A stretch of 64,000 nucleotides of DNA, taken from the NCBI RefSeq assembly GCF_011601275.1, contig NZ_JAAOLY010000005.1, positions 124,001 to 188,000 on the forward strand, read 5' to 3'. The position numbers were made by a program, and so were the translations under genes. The notes under the pieces are model-generated. The model saw nothing but the letters and a program-made list of their open reading frames with translations, was not told the DNA's origin and did not search any database. This DNA is from Janthinobacterium lividum (GTDB taxonomy: Bacteria > Pseudomonadota > Gammaproteobacteria > Burkholderiales > Burkholderiaceae_D). Of this stretch, positions 52,650 to 60,402 are shown piece by piece. Position 1 is the stretch's first letter. Each line of letters opens with the position of its first letter.

Positions 52650-53738
52650 TCATTTTGGCCGGGGAGGCTGGAGTTCCGCATCCGGTGGCGCCAGCGTGCC
52701 TGCGCGCAGCCGCTTGACGGCCACGGCCACGGCGCGCGCCACGTTGCGCACTTCTTCCTGCAGATTGGTGTCATGGTCGAGGGCATCGTGGCTTTGCGCG
52801 TAACTGTCATAATAGCCGATGTAGCGGTCCAGCCGCGCCTTGGCGCCTGCGTCAACCAGGCCCATCCAGTCCAGCCAGTCGGACAGGCCCCGCCGCACGC
52901 CTTCGATGCCGGCCACATCACCGTGCACGACGAGGCCATACGCGCGCCCGGCCAGGTGTTTCGGGTAATTCCAGCCTTGCAATTCGAGTGCCTTCGCTTC
53001 CATGGCTTTCTTGCCGTGCGTGGACGTGGGATCGGGGTTGCCGCCATCGGCGCACACGAGCCGGTCTATCATCAGCTTGAGCACGCTGGGCGTCTGGTAC
53101 CAGTACACGGGCGTGAGGAGGATGACGGCGTGCGCGGCCGTCCAGCGCTCGTAAATCTCCGCCATCCAGTCATTCGTCTGCCGTTCGCCATGGTTCGGGT
53201 AGCAACTGCATGGCCAGTGGCACAGGGGCATGGCCGTCGAGACACAGCCCTTGCACGGATGAATGTGCAAATCATACGAGGAGGTCAGCAGGCTCAGGTC
53301 CAGCACGTCCGTTTCGATTTTGTCGGCCTGCAGCACTTCCTTGGCCCATTGCGTCATGCGCCACGTTTTCGACATTTCGCCAGGGCAAGAACCGTCATTG
53401 CGCGCCGCACCGCAGACCAGCAGCACGCGCGACGCCGTGGCGGGGTCTTTCTGGCGCGCTTCGGCGGCCAGCAGACGGTCGCGCGTGGCTTTCCACTCCA
53501 CGGACAAGTCGTAGTCGGGGTCTAGAAAACCGGGCCCAGCCTTCTGTGTCACGGGCGCCTTGCGGCCATCCTGGTAATTCTTCCACGCCACTTCCTCCAC
53601 CTGCACCAGGGCGCCGCGCACGGCGTCGAACGCGGGATCGGCATACGAGCGAATGAACTGCAAATGGAATTCGACCCTGCCCAGCGGCGCGGGCGCCTGG
53701 CCCAGGCGTGGCTGGGGAGTCGCGGGAGTGGTAGCCAT
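52650..53738 (-). CDS. Flavodoxin-fold NAD(P)H oxidoreductase with Cys-rich loop
   Basis: A 362-residue protein. The first ~95 residues are an unassigned domain; then a flavodoxin/FMN-reductase fold begins at RVLLVCGAARNDGS and has LTPVYWYQTPS as the FMN-binding loop. An unusual Cys-rich insert (HPCKGCVSTAMPLCHWPC with another Cys two later, about residues 163-180) may carry an iron-sulfur cluster, as in iron-sulfur flavoproteins. Start ATG 53738 has AAGGAGAAGCC upstream. Divergent from the XRE regulator. Confidence 0.82.
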   Translation of the reverse strand: MATTPATPQPRLGQAPAPLGRVEFHLQFIRSYADPAFDAVRGALVQVEEVAWKNYQDGRKAPVTQKAGPGFLDPDYDLSVEWKATRDRLLAAEARQKDPATASRVLLVCGAARNDGSCPGEMSKTWRMTQWAKEVLQADKIETDVLDLSLLTSSYDLHIHPCKGCVSTAMPLCHWPCSCYPNHGERQTNDWMAEIYERWTAAHAVILLTPVYWYQTPSVLKLMIDRLVCADGGNPDPTSTHGKKAMEAKALELQGWNYPKHLAGRAYGLVVHGDVAGIEGVRRGLSDWLDWMGLVDAGAKARLDRYIGYYDSYAQSHDALDHDTNLQEEVRNVARAVAVAVKRLRAGTLAPPDAELQPPRPK

Positions 53739-53854
53739 GGCTTCTCCTTGAAGTGATGGCGTATCGTGCCCGAGGTCCGGCCGCAGGTCCGTGCGCTGAG
53801 CAACTGTGCAGCAACTGCTTGCCAAGTTCTCTTATGTGGGATAAATTCCCGTAT

Positions 53855-54427
53855 ATGGAAAATTTAACATTGACTGATAACGACACGGAACAGCGGCTGG
53901 CGGCACGTTTAAAACAGTTGCGCGTGGAGCAGGGCTGGTCGCTGGACCAGCTTGCCAGCGCCAGCCAGGTCAGCCGCGCTACCCTGTCGCGCCTGGAAAA
54001 TGGCGACGTCAGCCCGACGACTAGCGTGCTGGGCAAGCTGTGCGCCGCATACGGCCTGGCCATGTCGCGTCTGCTGCGCATGGTGGAAGACGATTTCCCG
54101 CCCCTGTTGCGGCGGGCCCAGCAAAGCATGTGGACGGACCCGGACACGGGTTTCCGGCGCCGTTCCGTCTCGCCGCCGTCGCGCGCGCTGGCTGGCGAAG
54201 CGCTCGAATGCGAACTCGATGCGGGCGTGACGATCACTTATGCCGCTTCGCCCCGGCCCGGCATGGAACACCATCTGTTGTTGCAGGAAGGCAAGCTGAA
54301 CGTGACGGTCGATGGCCGCTCGCACAATTTGCTGGCCGGCGACTGCTTGCGCTATCAGCTGCATGGCGCCAGCGCGTTCGTGACGCCGCCAGACAGCGGC
54401 GCCCGCTATTTTCTTTTTCTTGTCTGA
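53855..54427 (+). CDS. XRE-family regulator with cupin domain
   Basis: A 190-residue regulator: N-terminal Cro/CI helix-turn-helix (LDQLASASQVSRATLSRLENGDVSPTTSVL, split) and a C-terminal cupin (PGMEHHLLLQEGKLNVTVDG) that may bind a small ligand. ATG 53855 is used; ATG 53834 in frame would add seven residues. It overlaps no neighbour and starts a likely operon with the GNAT gene 7 bases after its stop. Confidence 0.88.
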   Translation: MENLTLTDNDTEQRLAARLKQLRVEQGWSLDQLASASQVSRATLSRLENGDVSPTTSVLGKLCAAYGLAMSRLLRMVEDDFPPLLRRAQQSMWTDPDTGFRRRSVSPPSRALAGEALECELDAGVTITYAASPRPGMEHHLLLQEGKLNVTVDGRSHNLLAGDCLRYQLHGASAFVTPPDSGARYFLFLV

Positions 54428-54434
54428 GGTCGCC

Positions 54435-54965
54435 ATGCCCGCATCGCTACGCCATCTTTCCCCCGCCGATATTCGTGAACGCTTGCCGGAACTGGGTGCC
54501 TTGCTGCAAGACTGCGTGCACGACGGCGCCAGCATCGGTTTTATCTTGCCGTTTGATACGGCGGCCAGCCAGGCGTTCTGGACCGATAACGTGTTGCCGG
54601 CCGTGACGCGTGGCGTGCGCCTGTTGCTGGTGGCTGAAGTTGATGGCTGCGTGGCGGGCGCCGTGCAGCTGGACTGGGATACCAATCCCAACCAGGCGCA
54701 CCGGGCCGAAGTGCGCAAGCTGTTGGTCGCCCCCGCTTTCCGTCGGCACGGCATCGCCCGCCAGCTGATGCAGGCGCTGGAAGCACAGGCGCGCCTCTTG
54801 CCACGCAGCCTGCTGACCCTGGACACGCGCAGCGGCGACCATGCGGAACCGTTGTACTTGTCGCTCGGCTATATGGTGGCGGGCAGCATCCCCGCCTATG
54901 CGCTGGCGCCGGACGGCAACCGCCTGGACGCCACCACCATCATGTACAAGCAACTGTGGCAATGA
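54435..54965 (+). CDS. GNAT-family N-acetyltransferase
   Basis: A 176-residue acetyltransferase. The acetyl-CoA loop VRKLLVAPAFRRHGIARQLM (Q/RxxGxG/A) and LYLSLGYMVAG are clear. GAGGT lies before ATG 54435. Co-transcribed with the XRE-cupin regulator, which may control it. Substrate unknown. Confidence 0.92.
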   Translation: MPASLRHLSPADIRERLPELGALLQDCVHDGASIGFILPFDTAASQAFWTDNVLPAVTRGVRLLLVAEVDGCVAGAVQLDWDTNPNQAHRAEVRKLLVAPAFRRHGIARQLMQALEAQARLLPRSLLTLDTRSGDHAEPLYLSLGYMVAGSIPAYALAPDGNRLDATTIMYKQLWQ

Positions 54966-55135
54966 GTTTGCAGTTGTCCGATGCGCTTGGCGTTGTTGCC
55001 AGATAAAATCACCCGCTTGATTACAGAGTCTTCCTACTTCAATGCCCGGCATCGTCCGACTGGCGCGTGCCGGTGCCGCGCCTACACTGTTCCTTGATAG
55101 ACCCGGCGGCGGGTCCTTTCTTACAGGAGGATGAT

Positions 55136-55399
55136 ATGGCGAATATCCAGGCAGGATCGGATGGTGCGGCAAAACAGGAAATGTCGGCAAAGCGCTTGAA
55201 CGTAGTCGACTGGATCTCCATGATTCTGTTGATCGTGGGCGGCTTGAACTGGGCGCTGGTGGGCTTGTTCGATATCGATATTGTGGCCAGCATCCTCGGC
55301 GCCATGACGGCCGCTTCGCGCGGCGTGTATGTACTGGTGGGGCTGGCGGCGCTGTATTCCATTTATTTGTGCCTGCGCAAGTTGCCGGCCAAACCCTAG
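55136..55399 (+). CDS. DUF378-domain membrane protein
   Basis: An 87-residue protein with two membrane segments, the first containing the DUF378 hallmark LLIVGGLNWALVGLF. Function unknown. CAGGAGGATG is a strong ribosome-binding site before ATG 55136. Confidence 0.9.
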   Translation: MANIQAGSDGAAKQEMSAKRLNVVDWISMILLIVGGLNWALVGLFDIDIVASILGAMTAASRGVYVLVGLAALYSIYLCLRKLPAKP

Positions 55400-55411
55400 A
55401 CGGGAGGACAC

Positions 55412-55762
55412 ATGCCTGTTGGTGCAAGCCCCAAGCGTGAACGCGAATTCAAGAAGCTGGAACGGGATTTCAAGCAGGAAGGACGCTATCCGGGCCGCGA
55501 GGAAGAAGTCGCGGCGCGCATCGTGAACAAGCAAAGGGCGCAATCAGGTGAAACGAAGGAAGCGCAGGGGCGGAAAAAAGCCGGCGGCGCTGCTTCGGAT
55601 GCGTCACCGCCGGACTTGCCTATCGAAGGCTACCAGCAATTGACGGTGGCGCAGATCCGCGACAAGCTGGACGGCCTGTCCGCCGCTCAGCGCAAGCGGC
55701 TGCGTGCCTATGAAGCAGCGCACAAGAAGCGCAAGGGCGTGCTGCAAGCGCTGGAGGCTTGA
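55412..55762 (+). CDS. Conserved basic hypothetical protein
   Basis: A 116-residue, highly charged protein with the pattern SPKREREFKKLERDFKQEGR and EEEVAARIVNKQRAQSGETK, known from many proteobacteria as a small stress- or plasmid-stabilisation-annotated family. The second half holds QLTVAQIRDKLDGL, similar to a Rho-N-like helix. 12 bases after the DUF378 gene. No assigned function. Confidence 0.78.
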   Translation: MPVGASPKREREFKKLERDFKQEGRYPGREEEVAARIVNKQRAQSGETKEAQGRKKAGGAASDASPPDLPIEGYQQLTVAQIRDKLDGLSAAQRKRLRAYEAAHKKRKGVLQALEA

Positions 55763-55849
55763 TCTGGCGTCATGAACTGGATGCGGTGCGAGTGCACGTC
55801 GGTAGTGGCGTGTTGTCTGCGCGGATGGCATGCGCAACCTAGGGCGCGT

Positions 55850-56257
55850 TTACTGCGTGCGCAGGTAGGCCAGCAAATCGGCCACCTGCTGCGCATTGCC
55901 GATGCCCCAGAAACGCATGTTATTGCCGGGAATGAAGTCGCTCGGTGCTTTCAGGAAGCTGGCCAGGTTTTGCTCGGTCCAGACGATATTCGCGTTTTTC
56001 ATGGCCGCCGAATACTTGTAGTCGGTGGTGGCGCCGGCTTTGCGGCCGATCACGCCCGTCAGCTTGGGGCCGAAGCCGCCGCGCGCCGATGGCCCCACCT
56101 GGTGGCAGGAAGCGCACTTGCGAAACGCTGCCTTGCCCGCTTCGGCATTGCCTTTGAGGGCGGCCGGAGCGGCAGCCTGCGCGACGGCGGCTGGCGCCAA
56201 CAGCAGGGTTGCCGTGGCCAGAGGAGAGAGCAAGCGAAAAAGAAATGTGGATGTCAT
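55850..56257 (-). CDS. Class I c-type cytochrome
   Basis: A 135-residue periplasmic cytochrome c. Signal peptide to AVAQA, haem-binding CASCH (about residues 48-52) and a distal Met in NNMRFWGI. Resembles mitochondrial-type cytochrome c. Electron-transfer partners are not evident here. Confidence 0.92.
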   Translation of the reverse strand: MTSTFLFRLLSPLATATLLLAPAAVAQAAAPAALKGNAEAGKAAFRKCASCHQVGPSARGGFGPKLTGVIGRKAGATTDYKYSAAMKNANIVWTEQNLASFLKAPSDFIPGNNMRFWGIGNAQQVADLLAYLRTQ

Positions 56258-56387
56258 CGGTGAGGCAGAGATGCATGATATGGCAAGCGATGACGCATTT
56301 TACAGGCGGGCATCGAAACCTGCCCGCCACTTGGGCAGCGATGCCAGGCAGTTATGCAGGAGCCGCTGCAGAATGCACTGAATACCG

Positions 56388-57266
56388 CTAGCGCTTGCCG
56401 CCTTGGGCACCCAGCGCCGCCATGGCCGACGCGAACACGATGCAGGCGATGGCCAGCCACTGGGTCAGGCTCAGCATTTCTCCCAGCACCACCATGGCGG
56501 CCAGCGCGCTGACGGCCGGCGCCGCGCTGCTGAACATGCCGAACACGCCTTGCGGCAAGCGGCGCAGGGCGAAGATTTCCAGCGAATATGGCAGGGCGCT
56601 GGACAGCATGGCGATGGCCAGGCCCATCAAGGCAATCGATGGCGCCAGCAGCGCCGTGCCCGAATATGCAACGCCGATGGGCACCGTCACCATGGCCGCC
56701 ACCGTCATGCCCCAAGCCACGGCCTGGCCCCCCTGCAAGGTCGAGGCGCGCTTGCCGAAGATGATGTACAGCGCCCAGCACAGCGCCGCCCCCAGCGCGT
56801 ACGCCACGCCGACGGGGTTCAGGCTGCCCGGACTGCCTTGCAGGGGCAGCAGCAGATATAAACCGAACACGGCGCAGGCGACGGCCAGCAAATCGCGCGG
56901 CCGGCGCGACGACAGCATGGCCACGGCCAGCGGCCCCGTTACTTCGATGGCGACCGCAATGCCGATCGGTATCAGTGCAAACGCCCGGTAAATCAGCAAG
57001 TTCATCAATCCCAGCACGGAACCATAGACCAGCAAATTGAGCACATCCTTGCGCGTCAGCCGGTAGCGCCACGGCCGGAAGATGGCCAGCAGGATCAGCG
57101 CTGAAAACCCCACCCTGTACGCCGTAATCCCCTCGACCCCGATGACAGGAAACAGATTCTTCGCAATCGCCGCCCCCAAATTGACGGAAATCTGCCCTCC
57201 CAATACGGCCAGGGAAGGGAGCAAGATGCTGTCGGGGAGGGAGGAGGTCGAGGCGGGGGAGGTCAT
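56388..57266 (-). CDS. EamA/RhtA-family exporter
   Basis: A 292-residue inner-membrane transporter with ten hydrophobic segments in two EamA halves. The order and the GSPGSLNPVGVAYALGAALCWALYIIFGK-type region resemble RhtA, a threonine/homoserine exporter. ATG 57266 is used; the frame from 57317 adds an unsupported leader. Confidence 0.88.
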   Translation of the reverse strand: MTSPASTSSLPDSILLPSLAVLGGQISVNLGAAIAKNLFPVIGVEGITAYRVGFSALILLAIFRPWRYRLTRKDVLNLLVYGSVLGLMNLLIYRAFALIPIGIAVAIEVTGPLAVAMLSSRRPRDLLAVACAVFGLYLLLPLQGSPGSLNPVGVAYALGAALCWALYIIFGKRASTLQGGQAVAWGMTVAAMVTVPIGVAYSGTALLAPSIALMGLAIAMLSSALPYSLEIFALRRLPQGVFGMFSSAAPAVSALAAMVVLGEMLSLTQWLAIACIVFASAMAALGAQGGKR

Positions 57267-57464
57267 GGGACGGTATTTTAATACGCCACAGGCCGCCAGT
57301 CGCTGGCAGATCAGCAAGCGACCGTAACTTATCCGTCTGCACGGGCATCGAATGTGAAGCGGATACAGTTGAGGCAGTGCAAGTATTTTCTGATAATGCT
57401 ATTCTGCCTGCACACCCGGAACCGCCGGGTGCCACCCGATTCTTCGTCTCGATGGAGCCGTCCC

Positions 57465-57965
57465 ATGAATTGCAGAAGCATGGCAGTGACAGTCGCTTTA
57501 GTGTTCGCCACCGGCATGGCGGGTGCGCAGGCCTTGCCGCCGCAGGCGCAATTGCCGGCCTGGGCGACGCAACAGCTCGATAGCCTGGCCAAACGCGAAG
57601 GCGTTGAAGTCAGCGCCCGTATTAATCCCTTCGTCTTGCGCGGCGACTTCGATGGCGATGGCAAGGGCGACCTGGCTGTCCTCGTCAAAAACAAGGACAG
57701 CAAGAAAGAGGGTATCGTCTTCCTGTTCAGACAGAAGACGGCGCCTCTGATCGTGGGTGCGGGACATGCCTTGTCCAACGGCGGTGATGATTTTGCCTGG
57801 CTGGAAATCTGGCAAGTGGAGGACAAGGGCTCGCTCCAGCACAGTTATCATGAAAAGTCGCTCAAGCTGAAAACGGACGGGATCGTGGTGGCGAAAGAGG
57901 GCTCTGCCAGTGCCTTGATCTATATCAAGGGTGGTAAGGCGGTTTGGCAACAGCAGGGCGATTGA
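57465..57965 (+). CDS. Secreted hypothetical protein with FG-GAP-like loop
   Basis: A 166-residue exported protein. Signal peptide to MAGAQAL; DFDGDGKGDLAVLV (about residues 64-77) is a calcium-binding FG-GAP/VCBS-type loop. No enzyme motif. GGAG lies ~8 bases before ATG 57465. Function unknown. Confidence 0.8.
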   Translation: MNCRSMAVTVALVFATGMAGAQALPPQAQLPAWATQQLDSLAKREGVEVSARINPFVLRGDFDGDGKGDLAVLVKNKDSKKEGIVFLFRQKTAPLIVGAGHALSNGGDDFAWLEIWQVEDKGSLQHSYHEKSLKLKTDGIVVAKEGSASALIYIKGGKAVWQQQGD

Positions 57966-58047
57966 GGCATGCCCGTGCAGTTCTGCTGGCTGACGCCAGC
58001 GGTCTGTCGGGCAGCAGATTCACGCGTCATTCAGGAGTAACAGCGTA

Positions 58048-58464
58048 ATGCATGTATTCAATATCGGCGACACCAATTTCGAAGTGGATGTCGCGAAATC
58101 CCGGGTCAGCCTGGAGGCACGCGCCGATGGGATGCGGGAAATCAATATCAAGGTCGAAGCCGACGACGATGTGTTCATGCGGCTGACGGAAGACGACGAT
58201 GCGCCCTGGTCATGGGCGCTGTATCCGCCGTCCTTCTCTTTGCAGGGCTTGCTCGTTGCGGGACCGGATGCCGCGCCCGTGCAAATGCTTGCCGTCGATG
58301 CAGGCAACACGCAGTGTGAATCCGCGCTCTACATGATGGAATACCGTGACGTAGCGGATCTGCGCCTGGTGGAATTGTCGGCGCAACGCCTGGCTGTGAC
58401 AGGCAAGGTGGATTTTTTTGGCAAAAGCCTGCCTTTTGCCATCGATATGCCGCTTACAAGATAG
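58048..58464 (+). CDS. Hypothetical protein
   Basis: A 138-residue acidic soluble protein with no recognised domain. It is rich in beta-type sequence. CAGGAGTAACAGCGTA lies upstream of ATG 58048. An imperfect GC-rich stem-loop (58494-58517) between it and the convergent phytase gene may end transcription. Confidence 0.7.
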   Translation: MHVFNIGDTNFEVDVAKSRVSLEARADGMREINIKVEADDDVFMRLTEDDDAPWSWALYPPSFSLQGLLVAGPDAAPVQMLAVDAGNTQCESALYMMEYRDVADLRLVELSAQRLAVTGKVDFFGKSLPFAIDMPLTR

Positions 58465-58524
58465 CGGCAATTTTTAATATCGTTATCGGGCATGGGGCAG
58501 CCTTGACTGGCCGCCCCACGGTCA

Positions 58525-60402
58525 TTACTCCAGCTTCAAGGCCTTCGCCACATCCCCCCACGCCACATACTTGAAGTTCTGCGGCCCATCGGGCAGGCGT
58601 TTGTAGCCGTCTTGTATCACCAGCATGCCTTGCGCATACGCGCCGCCCAGGTTGGCGGCCGTGACGTCCAGGCCATCCGTTTCCGAGGTGCCGTCGATGC
58701 CGGCCGCCAAGTTGAAGCCGACCTTGAAGCGCCCGCGCACCTTGTACGGTGCTTGTGCGTCGAGCACCACGTAGCTGCTGTCGCCCTGGCTGGAGACGAC
58801 CAGGTAGCCAGAATCAGCCTTGCCGCCCGGTTTGCGGTAGATGGCCATGCCTTCCACGTCCGCCGTCAATTGCGCTCCCACGGGCAAGACCATGGTCAGG
58901 GCGTCCGGCTTGGCGGCGTTGGCCGAGGTGGTCCAGATGCCGCGTGTTTCCTCGCCGAGGAACAATCTGGCGTTGGCGTCGTCCGCCACGCAGCCTTCCG
59001 GTTGCGTGGCGACCTTGAAGCTGCGCAACAGAGTCGCGCTGAACTTGTTGCCGTTCATGCCGATGCTGTATTGCTGGAAGGTGCCATCCTTGTCGTTGAT
59101 GAACGCTTGCACGCCGCCGCCGGCGGGCTGGTACAAGCACATGCCGTAGATGCTTTTCAGGCCCGTCGGGAAACGGCCCGCTTCCGCCACGACGCCATCG
59201 GCATCGATGGTGAACAGCATCATGCTGTTGTCGTCGCGCTGGGTGGCCACGGCCAGGTCGACCTTACCGCCGCCAAGGCTGATGTTTTGCCGCACGTCGA
59301 TGTTGTTCAGGCGGCCCACTTCCAGCAGCTGGGTCTGCTTGCCTTGCAGGTTGTAGACGAGCAGCCCTTGCTTTTTGTTGGTGCCGAGGATGCGCGCGTC
59401 GGCAGGGTTGCTGGCCAGCCAGATGGCCGGGTCGTCGGCCGCGTCGCCCTGGCGCGCCATCGGTTCTGTCTGCGCTTGCGGGGCGATGATGGCGACAGGC
59501 GGCTGCGTTTCCGCCTTGCCATTCCATTTCAAGGGCCGCGCTTGCCAACCGTTCTTACCGCGCAGCATCAAGGAATGTCCGTCGAGCGCCAATTGGCTGT
59601 CACCCTTGCGCACGTTCAAGGCGATGGCTTGCGGCGGCTGGGCTGTCCACTGCCCGCCTTGATGGGCGTACAGGTGCAGCATGTCCGCCTTGCCGTCGAG
59701 CACGGCCACGCCGCCGGGCAGCACGGTCAGCGCGCCGGCGCCGCCGTCCAGCTGGCCGTAGGGCTTGCGCAGGGCCACCACTTCGCGCTTGCCCATGCCT
59801 TCCGAGTCGGCGTCATACGCCCACACGCCCATGTTAGCCTCGCTCACCAGCAGGCGCTGGGCGCCATCGTCGACCCGGCAATGCTTGGCATGCGGCGGCA
59901 AGGCGAGTTTGCGTACCAGGCTGCGCTGTTCGCCCTGCATTACCCACTGTTCCGCCTGCCCATCCTTGCCGATCAAAAACAGGTGATCGAGCTGCTGGGC
60001 GTCGCGGTACAGGCACGACGCTTCCACGGAAAACGTGGGAACGGGGAACGGTGCCAGGCGATTGAGCTTGCCGGCCTGCACGTCGACGGACACGGGCAGC
60101 GGGCGCTGCGTGTCCGCTTCCAGGAAGACGACCAGCACCTTGCCGCCATCGATGCGCGTGTCGAGCTGCTTGGCGCGCACGGCGATACGGTCCCGTTCCT
60201 GGCCGCTTGCGTCGAACAGGCGCAAGCCATGCTTGTCCAGGGTCAGCCAGCCGCCGCCGGGCAGGCGCGCCAGTTCATCCGCTTCCTGCGTTAAAGAAGG
60301 TAAAGCATTGGCAGGCGCGGCTTGCGCCGTGCCCGCGAGGTAAAAAGCAGCCAGCAAAGCGCTGCAGAGTAAGTTTTTTTTCATGTTAGTTGACATCATC
60401 AT
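58525..60402 (-). CDS. Beta-propeller phytase
   Basis: A 625-residue secreted phytase. Signal peptide to GTAQAAP. An N-terminal ~310 residues look like an incomplete propeller; then a canonical BPP domain begins: DDPAIWLASNPADARILGTN, GRLNNIDVR, AFINDKDGTFQQY, GCVADDANARLFLGEE. Releases phosphate from phytate, Ca2+-dependent. Upstream of the start, the TonB receptor stop overlaps ATG 60402 (TGATG); ATG 60384 may be the true start. Co-expressed with that receptor under a Pho box. Confidence 0.93.
   Translation of the reverse strand: MMMSTNMKKNLLCSALLAAFYLAGTAQAAPANALPSLTQEADELARLPGGGWLTLDKHGLRLFDASGQERDRIAVRAKQLDTRIDGGKVLVVFLEADTQRPLPVSVDVQAGKLNRLAPFPVPTFSVEASCLYRDAQQLDHLFLIGKDGQAEQWVMQGEQRSLVRKLALPPHAKHCRVDDGAQRLLVSEANMGVWAYDADSEGMGKREVVALRKPYGQLDGGAGALTVLPGGVAVLDGKADMLHLYAHQGGQWTAQPPQAIALNVRKGDSQLALDGHSLMLRGKNGWQARPLKWNGKAETQPPVAIIAPQAQTEPMARQGDAADDPAIWLASNPADARILGTNKKQGLLVYNLQGKQTQLLEVGRLNNIDVRQNISLGGGKVDLAVATQRDDNSMMLFTIDADGVVAEAGRFPTGLKSIYGMCLYQPAGGGVQAFINDKDGTFQQYSIGMNGNKFSATLLRSFKVATQPEGCVADDANARLFLGEETRGIWTTSANAAKPDALTMVLPVGAQLTADVEGMAIYRKPGGKADSGYLVVSSQGDSSYVVLDAQAPYKVRGRFKVGFNLAAGIDGTSETDGLDVTAANLGGAYAQGMLVIQDGYKRLPDGPQNFKYVAWGDVAKALKLE

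Noticed and set aside
58612-60294. A 560-codon plus-strand frame antisense to the phytase
   Set aside because: Shadow of the phytase gene; low-complexity Arg/Gln-rich translation without motifs.
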